A DNA stretch of 64,000 bases, from contig JASAMV010006906.1 in the NCBI GenBank assembly GCA_030248065.1, positions 41,798 through 105,797 of the forward strand, read 5' to 3'. Of this stretch, positions 29,901-43,200 are shown piece after piece. Each line of letters begins with the position of its first letter. The first letter of the stretch is position 1. Origin of the DNA: Rhynchonema sp. JSB1_4 (taxonomy: Eukaryota > Nematoda > Chromadorea > Monhysterida > Xyalidae). The notes beneath the pieces are model-generated. The model was not told the origin of the DNA and did not search any database. It worked only from the letters and a program-made list of their open reading frames with translations. The translations under genes were made by a program, and so were the position numbers.

Positions 29901-32240
29901 AAAAACGCGAAAAAACACCCTTTTTGTGATACAATTTTGGCCAAAAAATGAGGTAAAAATAATACTTTTTCCAAATTTTCGCCGAAAGTCGCATAAAAAT
30001 AGGTATTATGGGTGGGTTTGCGCGCCGAGCGCGCGATTTTTGGGAAAATAAGGTCGAAAAACACCGATTACTGCCTTTAAAAAGGTATAAAATTGCTTGT
30101 GAGAGGTATGATTTGGAGTTGTGAGAGTTGTGGCCCGGCCCGGCCCGCACCGTTTTCGGCCCGACTTAAATCTTTTTCTGATGATCTTGCAAATTGAAGC
30201 CAATTTTTAGTCAAAAAACTACTGTTTTTTGGTTTAAAAATACCTGGTAAGCATGGAAGTCGGTAGGGTACTAAATTTGCAGAATCGCGAGAAATTTTGG
30301 CAAATTTGGCCTAAAAAATCACGATTTTTTATTGAAATTCGATGATGTCGGGCCCCTTGCAACCACCCCCTTGGGGGGGTGGGGGGGGGAAGGGTAGGTA
30401 CCTTGCAACCACCCCGAAACAGGGGTTTTTTTTCAAAATTCACTAGGTGCCAGTTTGGTGCAACCCCCCAATTTTTAGGTCCGCAAGCTGGCCAAAGTGG
30501 GTGCAACCCCTATTTTGGACAAAAAACGCCAAATTTAGGCTTTTTTTGCCAGGTTGTGTGTTCAATGCTATATCCGTGCTTTTATAAGTTCAATAAAGTT
30601 GTAATCACAATGAATGCCTTTTCCTTTAGCAAAAGCAAACTTTTCCGGGAAAGTTCAACATTTTGTAGCACATTTTGTACCAGTTTCATTATTGAGAACC
30701 GATTTGAGAAAAAAAACGAAACAGAAAAATTTTCATGTCCACCATATCCACATTTGGTGGTCACGTACGAATCGATTACTTTCGCTGTTCATTTTGTGTG
30801 TGGGTATCTAATACTGTTGTCATGCTCTGCTCTAGTTCTAAGTACAGTGTAGTTCTTTGGGGGGGGGGGGGTCCCCTCCTAAGGTTACACTGAGCCGCTG
30901 CGAGCCAAGGTACACTAGTACACTAACCGCCGCACCAGGTCCCCTAACCGCCGCAATTTTTGCCTAAAATAGGCATTTTTAGCCCAAGATGGGCAATTTA
31001 GGCCTAAAATGGGTAGTTTTCAGGTCAATGTTGTCAAAAGTCGCCAAAATCCCCTATTTATGGAGAAATCTTTTCCAAAAAAGGGCAAAAATAGTCAAAT
31101 TTTTTCCTCAAAGAAGGATTTTTTCCTGAATTTTTCTCCCCCCTCCTACCCCCCGGAGTACCAACCGCCGCACACAAAGAGCAACACCCGCCAACCACCC
31201 ACATTTGTTTTGAATCTTATCACCAGCACACCAGGTACTAACTGTGTACGAAATCAATCAATCAGATCAATATTTTTTTGTCGATGCTTCGATGGAATTT
31301 ATTGGAAGGAATGAAAAGCCGCGCAGCGCATTTTTTTGTTTCTAAGCTTTCCAACCTTAAAAGATGCTGTATAAATGCTAAATTCAGCAAATAAGGGCAC
31401 CAAAAATTTTCAGTGAGTTTCTACAGTAACCCTGAATTTTTAGGTGCAATTCTGATTTTTTAGGTGCAAATTGCACCTAAAAAATGTCTAAATACGGAGG
31501 GTACCTTGCAACCATAAATTTACGGTTTTTATATGCAAAAATGGGTGTTTTTCGACCTCAAAACCCCAAAAATCGCGCGCTCACACCAAACCTCCATATA
31601 ATCCTTTTTTGGGCAAATTTTCGGCCAAAATCCGAAAAAGTACGAACTTCGGCCAATTTTGCAGAAAAAAAAGCATGCAAAAAACACCCTTTTTTTCGGA
31701 CCCCAGTCTGCAACCTTCTAGAGGCTGGGTAGGGGGTACCTTGCAACCATCTGGATCCATCCCCCCAAGGGTACCTTGTAGCCATCTGCCTGCTACTACA
31801 CTGATTTAGGGATCGGTATCGGGGGGTATGCCGGTACGCGATGGCCGATGCTTGGCAAATGCCAATACCCAGCCGATAGTTCATGAAAAAAGACAATCCG
31901 ATACTTCGAATCAGTGTAGTGGCAGGCCCATGCGTGGGAGGTAAGTATGATGCGGGGTTGGGACCGGAAGCGTGAGAGGTATGATTTTGGTCACCCAAAA
32001 AGGCGAAAAAACACATTTTTGTGATTCGATTTTTGGCCAAAAAATGAGGTAAAAATAGTACTTTTTCCAAATTTTCGCCGAAAGTCGCATAAAAATAGGT
32101 ATTATGGGTGGGTTTGCGCGCCGAGCGCGCGATTTTTGGGAAAATAAGGTCGAAAAACACAATTTTTGCCTTAAAGGGTATAAAATTGCTTGTGAGAGGT
32201 ATGATTTGGAGTTGTGTGTGAGAGTTGTGGCCCGAGCAAT
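24000..32240. repeat. 8.2-kb palindrome of four copies of a ~2.1-kb repeat (two direct, two inverted)
   Basis: Copy 1 (about 24000-26220) and copy 2 (26220-28415) are head-to-tail. Copy 3 (28425-30365) and copy 4 (about 30540-32240) are inverted relative to them. Markers that recur in the right order and orientation include TCGCGCGCTCGGCGCGCAAA, CCTGGTGTGCTGGTGATAAG, CAGTGTAGTGGCAGGC, GCGGCGGTTAGTGTACCT and AGCACGCAAATAGCATTGAA. The centre is near 28,415, where AACCTGGCAAAAAAAGCC meets its inverse. Copies differ by many small indels and substitutions, and no frame is conserved between them, so it is non-coding. It may be a non-autonomous transposon array or an inverted amplification. Confidence 0.88.
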
Positions 32241-34352
32241 TGGTTACTACTGGTTCCCTGTTGTCATGCTCCTTTTTGCTCGCTTTATTGTGACGTTGCT
32301 TTTTGGTTCCCGACAGTCCAACGGCTTTATTGATCTTCTTTTTCGGCATGACAATTGCTATTATGTTGGATAACAACGCGTCAATTTATTACGATTCAGG
32401 ATAATTGAAAGCGTGAATCTGAAAAACTGGTTCATAGTAGATTATGTTTAAATTGGCGTTATTGCCTAAGCTGTGCTTAGGCTTGGGCTTTTACTGAATT
32501 CAACGGGTTTCAACTTGCAATCAACTCGCTGCGGTTTCTCCCAAAAACAAGGCCAACTAAAGAAAAAGAAACCACGCGTAAAGAAACACACACGCGTGCG
32601 CGCCAACAACAGCCAATCAGCAGCCGACTCCGCCCCCTTTGCGCGGGAAACGTCGGCCATTTTCTCACGCAAGTTTGTGGCGGGTTTTCTCGCGATAGAA
32701 GTGATGTTTCAAAAATCGGGCTCTGTCTAGACCTGCACCACGACTGGACGAGTCGATTGATATACAACTTGCCTGACTTCATTCAGTTTCCTAGGAGGAG
32801 TTAACTTAAAACTAAAATGACCAGAAATTTGGGAACGCGGACATCACGATTTCGCGGGCGTGTGAAAAACCACCCCCTCCGGCACGAATCGGGCAGATTT
32901 TTGGGGCGTCTTGTGTGCGGGGGTACAACACAATTACAAAAAAAAAAAAAAAACAAAACCCCCACACACCCCCCCACCCCACCACCCCCGACCTTAAAAA
33001 CACAAAAAAAAAAAAACCACCCACAACCACACCCGCTTCTTTTTCCTTCCCGCTTCCCTATTTCCTCCCCCAACACAAAACAAAACGAAAGCGATAACTA
33101 CATAGTAAATACGCCAACAAAAACCCACCCCGTTTCTTTTTTTGTTTTGCTGTTGCCTAATTCCGTGCTATACTGACGTATAGACAAGGATGTGGTGTAC
33201 GATGACAAGCTCAGTGTACGACACCTATCGGTTCGGTTCCAGTTCTCTTTCTGAACTCCTAACAGTGCGCGAACTTGAACTAATAGAAAACCGTCAAAAG
33301 TGCCCAACATACCATCTTGTTCACATTGTGCATGCGCACGCACAGTCAAATCTTGTATGCATTGATCTTGCGGATTGCGTGACGTTACGCAGGGGTACCA
33401 AAAGCATACATATAGGACAAACTTTCTTTTTCACCACAGTCTGCCCTTGAAAACTCAGGGTTCAACCTGAGACAGGATCAAGGGCATGTTGTCCTAATCT
33501 TGCACATTTATCAGCAGTGCAAGCAGCCATATCATGGCGTTCCCAACTTGATTGCAGTTTTCTTTTGCCAGACAGAGACATTTAAGGTGGATGAGTGTGT
33601 TTTGGCTGATTTGGTACAAGTATGTATATATGTAGTTGTGGGTTTACATGCGGAAACGTGGGAAATTAGGGCACAACTGCCTACCGAGACGTGCGTAATT
33701 GTGTTTGACTTAAAACATCAAAATTACACTCGGCGGCGCAGTAAAATGTGGAGATTTTGAATTTATATCTAATTCACGGCTGCACAGGTCCAATCAAAAG
33801 TGCTCCAAATTTGACAAGAACGGAAAATCTTATCTTTTACCGCCGACAAGAACAGCCATACAGCGTTTCAATTTTATATAATTTGCAGCCATTGCCAAAA
33901 TAATAACCTATACGCAATAACAGAATATTGAACGAAATAGACTGCAATATTTGAACAAGACATTTCACGTCTCTACATCCCCAAGTTAAAGAAATCGCAA
34001 TGTTTTGCATCAACGGGCATGGCATGGTGCGAAGAAGTCTTCCGGTCTGGTTATTCAGCCGGAACAAGAATAACCTGCCGATCTTCCGTGTGAGGCAATC
34101 ACTCGACCACATTCAAAATACTTCTGCATATTGTTGCTCTAACTTTGCTTATGATTTACGGGTCACCAAAACCTTTCTGACACACACTGCAAGTTTAGGG
34201 GTTGGTCGGCCGTGGTCTTGTCTGAAGTTCTGGTTTAACATGATTCATACTGCGACTTGTGGTGACACCACAATTATTTTGAATGAAGACCTCAAACAGA
34301 CGAACGTTAAATTCACACCATTAAGGTGTCGATAGTTGTTGGATGTGTACTG
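32241..34352. other. No confident gene between the palindrome and the secreted-peptide gene
   Basis: A short minus-strand Lys-rich frame (about 32348-32230, starting M-P-K-K-K) runs into the palindrome and looks like the broken start of a transposase or nuclear protein. CCAAT and GC-rich sequence near 32610-32640 may be an old promoter. Poly-A/C runs lie at 32938-33060. Frames at 33190-33450 and 33500-33760 (plus) look weakly protein-like, but I see no family and no splice support. Confidence 0.35.
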
Positions 34353-34714
34353 ATGAGTGCAATAATGCTGGTCTGTTTCGCCCTGGTTTCGCGGACAGGC
34401 CGAGGCGACAGGGCTCGTCAGTGCGAACGCCTAGGGCAGATTTGCCAAAATGCTTGTGCTGTTTTAGTTAATGGTAAGCAGCTCAAATATGCACATATAC
34501 ACTTTTCAATTGATCACTTTATTGATTTGTAAACTACTATTGGATCAACTGACGCAAATGAAACATTCAACGGCAGTATTGGAAATTGTAACAGAATATA
34601 ATGCTTCTGGTCTAAATCGTTCTAGAAAAGCACAACGATGTCAAAAATAACGCTCAAAATATGAAAGATGACGCTGATATGTATGTACAAAAGCTCGACC
34701 TCATATGCCGTTAA
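34353..34714 (+). CDS. Small secreted cysteine-containing protein, two exons (~70 aa)
   Basis: Exon 1 runs 34353-34473 and exon 2 34626-34714, joined by a GTAAGC...TTCTAG intron with consistent phase. The N-terminus M-S-A-I-M-L-V-C-F-A-L-V is a short signal peptide followed by a basic stretch. The mature part has cysteines in the pattern C-x6-C-x3-C and a last one two residues before the stop, with an amphipathic helix between (N-N-A-Q-N-M-K-D-D-A). Such proteins are often neuropeptide-like, antimicrobial or secreted effectors; the family is unknown to me. It is the first gene upstream of the latrophilin-like gene's 3' end, on the opposite strand. Confidence 0.5.
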
Positions 34715-35146
34715 TGTTCTCTGTGATCTGTCGAAAAACACATAAAGAGGATTAAAAGCCGGAAATCAACGTTTGCACAGGCCCGTTTTACAAATATTCA
34801 ACAAAAATACACTTTTATAAATTTCACAAGATCACACATCAGTGCACATGTAGAATCCGCCAAAGAACATTACTTTTTGAGCAGAAGTACAGGTTTCGGA
34901 ACAAAGGTGTTCATCACCGGTGGTAGCAGTATGTGAGTCGAAGCAAGCTGCAATGTTGGAGATTTGGAATGTTGATGCCGTGTGTGCCTGTGTATGACAA
35001 AACTTTATGATCCCAATCCAGTTTTGTGGTGGAAGCCACAAAGATTAAAAATATGAAAAAAACACAAGGCAGAAAAGCGCACATCGACTCACCATGAGGC
35101 GAAAGCAGTGACTGACTGTATGCAGAACAAAAAGCACAATGAAACA
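34715..35146. other. 3' flanks of two convergent genes
   Basis: Between the stop codons of the secreted-peptide gene (plus) and the adhesion GPCR (minus). It should hold both 3' UTRs. No other gene is seen. A TGAAACATCA motif lies directly at the GPCR stop (35140-35149). Confidence 0.5.
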
Positions 35147-37211
35147 TCACGTTCGTCTTTGCACCGGCGTGGTAGTGGAATTGGTGAATTGAGGATTCGA
35201 ATATCCACCGGAGGTCAAATTGTACTCGGTGCCTCGATCTCGATTGAACATGGCAACCGGTGGGGTGAGCATTTCGTACACTGCAACACACAGACACATT
35301 CAATATAGACACATTGTGACATGAAACATCAGTACTGCGACGCTCATTGCACATCCACAGCAATTGCATTCACATCATGTAAGGAAAGCGCAGGAAAGCA
35401 TGGTTGTGATCGCAGGTTTTAGCTTCGAGGCTAAGCTCAAAAACATAAAGTACATAACGGGTCGAAGTACCAGAACACCAAGCAACGACTTGCGCATACT
35501 CTGCTAATCCTGATGGGGCGTAATTATTGACACGAACTATTGGACTGAAGCAGCTCACTTTGCTTGGATTCGTTTTACAACATCACAATCAACAAAAAGT
35601 CAGCGCAGAACAGTGATATACTGTTCGGGTCAAGCACGTTCCACAGCAAACTACAATGAAACATCATCCAGTCCAGCCCACTCACTCGGTGCCCTGTCAT
35701 TGTACAGCCGCATCTGTGTCTGTTCGATGAGTTTCTGTTCACGTCGCTGATTTTCCTCGTTATCTTCTGCCTCCAACGGCCATTCAGGCAGCATATAGAC
35801 CGGGGACAGACCGTTGGCCGTGATGTCTGCAAGAGAGAACGGGGGTGTTCATGGGGATCACGTGGCTCGGTGCCTTCGTACTGACGATGAACAACCCTTC
35901 CGCCTGTGAAAACACGCAGGGAATAAAAAACGTCTCAAAATTCAAAGTTCACCAAAATTCAACTTCAAGCCAACGCTTCCTTATACATACCTGTACTAGC
36001 CGTCGACTGTGAGTTGTACGCATCCGGACTGCTGTTACCCCGTCGGACATGGCCTGGCTTGTCCGTTGGATACAGGCTTGGTGGTGAGCGTTTCTGAAAC
36101 ACCAGAGGATATACACCTTTCAAATTTGTAAATGTCAAATACAGTAAGTCTACACACATACCCTTGTGGTATTCGAGTTGTCGCTTGAATTGTACCCGCT
36201 CGAATCATACGCAACGCCACGACAGCATTTGCAATAATGCCGCGCACATTTGGACAGCGCCAGACGCACTTTGTCGTTGAACAACACGTGGAAGATGAAG
36301 ATGAACATACCCTGCATGTATCGCGTTTGAAACATCAACTCTTTTGAAATCGTATGGTGCATTTGCAGTGACGACAACCTGGTGCACCGCCAGACTGCAA
36401 AAACAGGACCAAAAGGGCAACTAAAAAGCACATTGCTATACATTACAGTTTACAAAGGCGCGAAAGAGTATCCACAGAGACCACTGTGCAGGGCTCATGC
36501 GCATCGTAAAAATACGAGAAATTCTTCAGACCAACCTGTAAGCAATTGCACACGGTGAAAGCGTATGCGAACACAACTTTGACAATATTGGGTCCAATGA
36601 GCAGGCCAAACCCGAGCACCCAAGTAAGACCCAACAAACACAACAGCATTGTTGAGCCTTTGAGCCAGCCCCTGACCCGTTGATAGTTGGATGGTTTGGT
36701 ATTGCTGCCCGCACGCACACTGAACACGACGCGGAATGCCACTGCCAGGAATGTGGTGTTGACCTGAACCAGAATGGAAAGCTTTGGAAAGATGAGCAAG
36801 ATTGGAATGTTAATGCCGTGCGTGTGAGCAAGTACCTACACAGGCAGGTGCGGCTTTCAGCTCAGAAACCGAATTGCACCTCATTGCGAGTTTACGCTGC
36901 GGGTCAAAAGGTAAAAAACGCTTTAAAATAAATGTAATGCTTGCATTGTACACACGGTATAAATGTTTACCACAAATTTGAACAATAAAAGGGCACCAAC
37001 AATCATCACAAGCACAATCGGCCCGATGAATGCCCAGATAGCGTATGTCCGTGTGCGTGTCCAGCAGCTGCAATGTGACGTTTCACATCGATATACGTTT
37101 CAATTTGTGAACAAGAAAAAGTCGACCTCATTAACCGAACGCACTATGTTTCTGTGCCATATTCATCCAGCCACAGCGATGCGCTGACCGCCACGACGAT
37201 TGCTGGCAGAC
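35147..37211 (-). CDS. TM4-TM7 and cytoplasmic tail exons of the adhesion GPCR
   Basis: Exon 37145-37211 is TM4 (L-P-A-I-V-V-A-V-S-A-S-L-W-L), 36971-37067 TM5 (W-A-F-I-G-P-I-V-L), 36536-36763 TM6 and most of TM7 (L-K-G-S-T-M-L-L-C-L-L-G-L-T-W-V-L-G), and 36162-36311 the TM7 end. The tail exons are 35991-36093, 35686-35826 and 35147-35280, rich in Ser/Asn/Pro, with stop TGA at 35149-35147. The last residues (P-V-Q-R-R-T) are not a PDZ ligand of the usual mammalian latrophilin type. Confidence 0.85.
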
Positions 37212-40200
37212 CTGAAATTGAAAGGGTAGTGGGTTGCATAGCAGTTGAAGGAATTGGTTCTTTGGGATGGAAATTGGGCACTCCCACAGCTTGCTCCGGC
37301 CCGTGGCTTAAGCCCTGAGTTTAGGCATTGACTTACGCCTACATGCTGAGGTTTATCCAAGACAACCACATGCCTGAGCCTGAGCATAATAAGGAACCCA
37401 ACCCTAAACCGCCGCTTGGCGCTAGCCATGGGAGTACCGAAAACTGCGGCAATTTGGGCAAGATGAGACCATGGTGACGGCCGGGCGATTGAACAAAAGT
37501 TGGTTGGAGCAAGACCACTTTGAGCAAGAAAAAAGTGCAGACCCGAAAGAGCAGAGCTCTTATATTGTTCCAATACCTATGGCTTAGGCTGCTTTTGGTG
37601 TCAGCCCGCCCTAGGCTCACGCTTACACTTAGGCTTAGTTTGGTGTTTGGGCTTAGCTCTTTTTCTTACTCAAAGTGGTATTGCTAACCGATCTTGCTCA
37701 ATTGCCCGTGCGCCACTGCGGTCAAATTTTATCAGCACCAATTTCCAAAATTGAAATCACCCCAACGTGCGACCATTCAGACCAATGTGGTACCCATGAG
37801 ATTACGTCCATGCTTCTAATGTGTCCCATAATTTATCTCCATAAACCCTCCCCGCAACCACATTATGCCCAAAAGTGAGAAGCTTGCCACACAACCAAGT
37901 TTGTGTGTTGTGCATGACTTGACTTTGCAGCGCAACAAGCCCGTAAATCACGACAATCCCAAAGCTCTCGTTTCTGGTCGAGAGGAGCTTTTCGACGGAC
38001 TTCCTTATTCTTATCATGTGCACTCGAGTTTGGCTTGTTTTTATGACCCTGGTCTCTTCGCGCTTTAGCGCTCCTTTTTAGAGCCAAGATTAGCATGCAT
38101 ACAGTACCTACTGTAGTTTCCTTGCTATACAGTATGTTATAGCAACGGTCCCAAGCTGTTTCTCTGGATTTATTTTGCTCCGTTGGTTTTGAATTCAGTT
38201 TTTTAGTTCCTTTTATCCCCTGTTTGCATGCTTTGCAAAACATGGGACCGAAAGATTTGATCTGAACAGTCAAACGTTACATTTTTTCCCCCGGTTACCC
38301 AAGTGTCTGTCACAGCAAGCAAGTCGACAGTTTGTGAAATTGGTGTACGTACTTTTTGGCTCGTTCTTATCTCTCTGGGAGATCGAAGATTGTGCATGTA
38401 TTATACCACGAGTGAACGAGCTGTGAAACTGACATTCCAAAAAAGTGCCCAATTTCCAAGATCCGCTGCACAATAGGCTGATCTACATACCAAGTTTGCG
38501 TTCCACAGTGTTTCGTACCCTGGGTACATCTTTGGAACCAGTTACCTCCTGGTGGCCGGACAGTGCCTCAATTTTTAGGGCCCAAATAGCCACATATCAG
38601 AGCCACTCTGTCATGCACAGAGCATCACAATTTTTCAATTTTGGCTCCATACGTGCGTGTGTGCGTATCGCGTTCCCATTTTAGCTCCAGCCCGTATGAC
38701 GTCAGAGCAAGGTGCACACGCACGCAGGAACTGTCTATCTATGTATGTATTTTCTGCTCTCCAAGCATGCCCAACCGTCTCACGAAAAGCGGCCGACACG
38801 GAAATTTGGCTTTTAGGCTTACAGTGCTCTTTGTACCGTGTGTGGGGTGACTTCAGGTTGGAACCGGCTATATCAGTTTCATTCCGGTCAATTTTTCGTG
38901 TTTTTTTGTCTGCTGCTTTCAATTTCGAACAAGTTGGACAATATTTATATTATGGTGCAAATTTTTGTGCTGGCGGTGCAGCTTTTTGGCCCGTCTTCCA
39001 CTTTTCACACTTCGTAAGAAATTGCATTTTGGACATGTCCGCATCGGAACCTTTTAGTAATGTACAGATGAGAACTTTCCCAAACAATCAGACAAATTTG
39101 AAATTGAAAAACTACTGCATGTTGCATGACAAAACCCATCCATGTATGTACATATATCCGCATGTACGTAACATATACTGTAACTTGCCTTAGCAAAAAA
39201 GAGCCTTCGGGTGGTCCCAAAACTCATGTTTTAGTTTGCCACATAACAAATCAACTTATCGCTCACCCACCGCTATTCGGGCGGTTTGAAGCCTGTCAGT
39301 CAGCTTTGTGACTGGATGCGGAACATTTAGCTCGGTTCCTTGCACAATATTGCAGCTTACTCCTTTCTTCAAAACATTGCGTTGTCTTTGTCAGAAATTA
39401 TCATGTTAGTCTGTTTTGTTAGTCTGTTTTGTTAGTCTGTCGTTTTCTGTAACGTTACAGCATAGGAGAAAAAAAACAGACTGACATCGACAGACTAACA
39501 TGAGCACGATCCTATCTTCAACACTGTGTTTTGTTTTTCAAAGAAAATGGCTTCCAGCATGCGATCACAGCAAATCAGTTTGCACGCGGCAGTGTGTAAA
39601 AATGGAAAATACGCCTCGTGATGTTTCTGAACTGGTTGCAATTTGTGTCATTTACATAGGGAGCCATTAACTTGTTGTTTTGTGGTGCAATCACATTAAA
39701 ACGTGTTGAATGCGTGAATTCAAATAGTTTTATTTATTGCATCACATTTTCCACACTATTTTTGCAATCACGGTGTCTGTTCACATAGGTATAATGAGAA
39801 AAACCAGCAAAAAGTGTTTAGCATGTGACCGGCCGAGCTTTGAACCTCCGAGTGCGCGACACGTGCGATCACAAAGCCAAGCCTTTGACCACTAGGACAT
39901 ACGGGCGTGTGCTGACGGTTGCTTAATGCTTTATATAAACACAAGCAGTGCGACCGAGTGTGTGTGTGTGTTGCTGCTGTGCTGCAGCAGTGTGTTGTGT
40001 GTTTGTGTGTTGTGTGTGTGTGTTTGCATGTGCTGCGCTGAGTTTAAATCTGCAAGGTGGCTGCTGGGAAATAGCTTGGGTAGGATTGGATCTCAAGTCA
40101 ACATTTTCGCTCTATTATTTTGCTCATGTCGCAGAGAAAGTTTTTGCACAAAAACACAGGAGTTACTCAAAGCAGTACCACGACCACTGTCGACGCAGTC

Positions 40201-43200
40201 AGATCGTGTTTTCAGCTTTGTTCTGCGTTACCTGCTCTGCGTTTCCCCCAAAATGGGTGATAACAGTGAATAAAGCTTATCGTTTCGTTGTGCCTAAAGG
40301 CAAAGCCTAGGCGTTTCGTTGTGCCCAAGGCAAAGCCTAAAAACTAAGTAGGATATGGACAATAAATTGAGGGGGTCCACAAATTTCACTGCCAAAACAG
40401 CGCCAGATCGAGGCAGAATTCGTTTCGTGTGCCTAAGGCAAAGCCTAAAAATAAGTAGGATATGGACAATAAATTGAGGGGGTCCACAAATTTTACTGCC
40501 AAAACAGCGGTAGATCGAGGCAGAATTCGTTTCGTGTGCCTAAGGCAAAGCCTAAAAAATAAGTAGGATATGGACTGTAAAATGCGGGGGGATCCACAAA
40601 TTTCACTGCCAAACCAGCGCCAAATAGAGCCAGAATTCGGTTCGTAAGCCTAAGGCAAAGCCTAAAAAATAAGTAGGATATGGACAGTAAATTGCGGGGG
40701 CATCCACAAATTTCACGCCAAAACAGCGCCAGATCCAGGCGCAATTCGTGTCCGCCAAACACACAATACATTCAGCGGGTAAGCAAAAGTTTCACAGGTA
40801 AGAAACACCAATAGCGAAACATAATAGTGCGCATTTTCCATTTTTACACACTGCTGCGTGCAAAATGAGTTGCCGTTATCGGATGCTGGAACCAATTTAC
40901 TTTCAAATCGCATAATGAAAGCCATTTTCTTTGAACAACGAAACACAGTGTTAAAGATAGGATCGTGCTCATGTTAGTCTGTCGATGTCAGTCTGTTATT
41001 TTTCCTATGCTGTAGTGTTGAAATCCTTAAGTACTGAGGCAGACAGACTAACAAAACAGACTAACAAAACAGACTAACATGATCATTAGTGGTCTTTGTG
41101 CGCCTTACGTCATCACCCGTGACAACTGTTGTCCCGGTCGTATTCTCTCTCAATCGCTGATGTTGCAATTTAAATGTTGAATGCAGACTGTCTGACTATC
41201 AGCACGGCCTTGTGATTCGGAACATTAAAAGATATTTTGCCGTTGTTTCTGCTAGTTACGTACATACCTACAAGACAATACCGAGATTTTGATCTTCCCA
41301 ATTTTGACTTGGGGTTCCTGCTCATGCAGTATTCTGTCTGGCCTTCACAACTCATTTCAATGGAGCCAGGTTGTTACCCCTGTATTGCTCTACGCATAAG
41401 AAATGAGACTGACACTAATTTTAGAAAGCTAATAGGTTTTCATTTACTAGAAAACGAGCCGTTCGCAATTATGTTCGAGCTTGGAAAAGGTTTCCCGCAT
41501 TGAGATCTCTTACTCACGATGGGTCCTTTCGAGATTCTCAAATTTACCCAATCCAGAACATCTTCTCGCTAACTTTCATTGCTTTGCTCTGTTTCCAGGT
41601 TTATGTTGTGCCAATCAAATGCCCCTCAAAACCATCAACTCCGAAAGCAGCTAAAAGCGCAGTTATGGAGCCTCTTGCTCATATTCAAGCTGACGCGGAC
41701 GCTAAAGCATTATAATATGTATGTAGGTAGCGATGGCAGGCAAGGCGAAGGAGATATAAAATCAGACACAGACGAACATTGTTTGAAGCTTGAAAGGCAC
41801 ACAATGGTGCACACCTTCCTATGGGGCTAGCCAGCCAGTTACCCACAACAATTGTGCAGCAGTGTGAGTGTGCCACGCAAACAAACAACCACGATATACT
41901 ATGGCCGGCATATGTTAGCTGTAGCGGCTTACAACTCTTCTACGTTCTTATGGCAGCCGCGCACTCACATTACGATGCGGTGGTATTCTATGGTCGGTTA
42001 GGTCAGCTTGGTCTGGTACTAGCCGAACTCACAATACTCCAGCTTGGAACTGGAACTGCTTAGCGCCAACGTAAGGTCTCCAGAGTATAATGCTCACAAT
42101 TTCCTTCCTGTCTGTTCTTATATGCGAACCAAATATACAGTGGCGGCCAAAAGTGTTCGAACTCTTATGCTGATGTAATGTAAATGCCTGTAATTACAAG
42201 CAGACAGCAACGAGTGTGCTGAGCTTTGGCTGCAGGCTAGGTATGACGTCACTAATTAACAATACGACAGAACAAGCCATTTGCTTGCATTGCTTGCGTG
42301 TGAGCCATATTTGTTTATGCCTGGTCGAGATTTGGCCCGGCCAAAAGTGTTCGAACTTTTTCAGTTGGTCGTGTGTTTGGTGGTCTTGATGATTTTTGGT
42401 CATAGATATGGTGCCTACTGAGCAAATCGAGGTCCCCTAATCATTTGAGGAAGGTTTTGAGACTTTCAGATAAGTCATTGTGGAGGAGTGGTTGATTGGC
42501 GGAGGAGCAACACTCAAAGTGCCGGTGAACTTTCTAATGGGTCATAAAACGATAGTAGAGCGTCATATCAGTGCGGATTGTGCTTTATTTCCAGTTCAAA
42601 CCACGTGAGATGACACAAATAAACAATATTTGCGAGCTTCAGAGGATTAGTGAGCAATGACGGAGTTCTCGATTGCACACCGCCACCGACAGATTTGTCG
42701 GTCGGTTGTATATTTGGTGGTAGCTGAACGGAGTTGTTAGCCCAATGACTCCAACTTGACTGAAAGTACAGGTAAACATGTCTAAATGTTTCTAAACAGA
42801 CAACAACCGGCATTGGGTCCCTGCCACAAAAAATGAAGAGGACCCAAATTCAGCGGTCGGTCTTAACTACTGGAAAATGTCCAAAAATCAACGATAGTTT
42901 TTAACCCCGCTGGTATTTTTTGATAGAGCAGTTTCACGGGGCTACTGTCGTTTGACAAACTTGAGCTGGTGCGGTTATCAGTCTAACTACAGGGTTGCGT
43001 ACCCACCCCCACCTATGCACTCCCGACCTGGAGACAATAACAAGATCCACCGGTGTCCCCGCACCGACCGTGTGAATCCACGAACAGGGGAAATGTAACC
43101 CAACGGATACCAAACTTTCTGAATGTAACGCGCACGTGTATTTAGCACTTTCCAGACAAGAATAGATGACGATGTGGACATTCGTTGGTTTACCACCGGT

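Noticed and set aside
24209..32376. Many ORFs of 60-270 codons, including one that starts M-L-S-N-I-I near 32376
   Set aside because: They lie in the four repeat copies, are not conserved in frame between copies, and the longest is a fusion of flanking sequence with repeat.
37580..37660. TAGGCTTAG-like repeats resembling telomeric TTAGGC
   Set aside because: Only a few imperfect units in a larger decayed sequence; not a telomeric tract.
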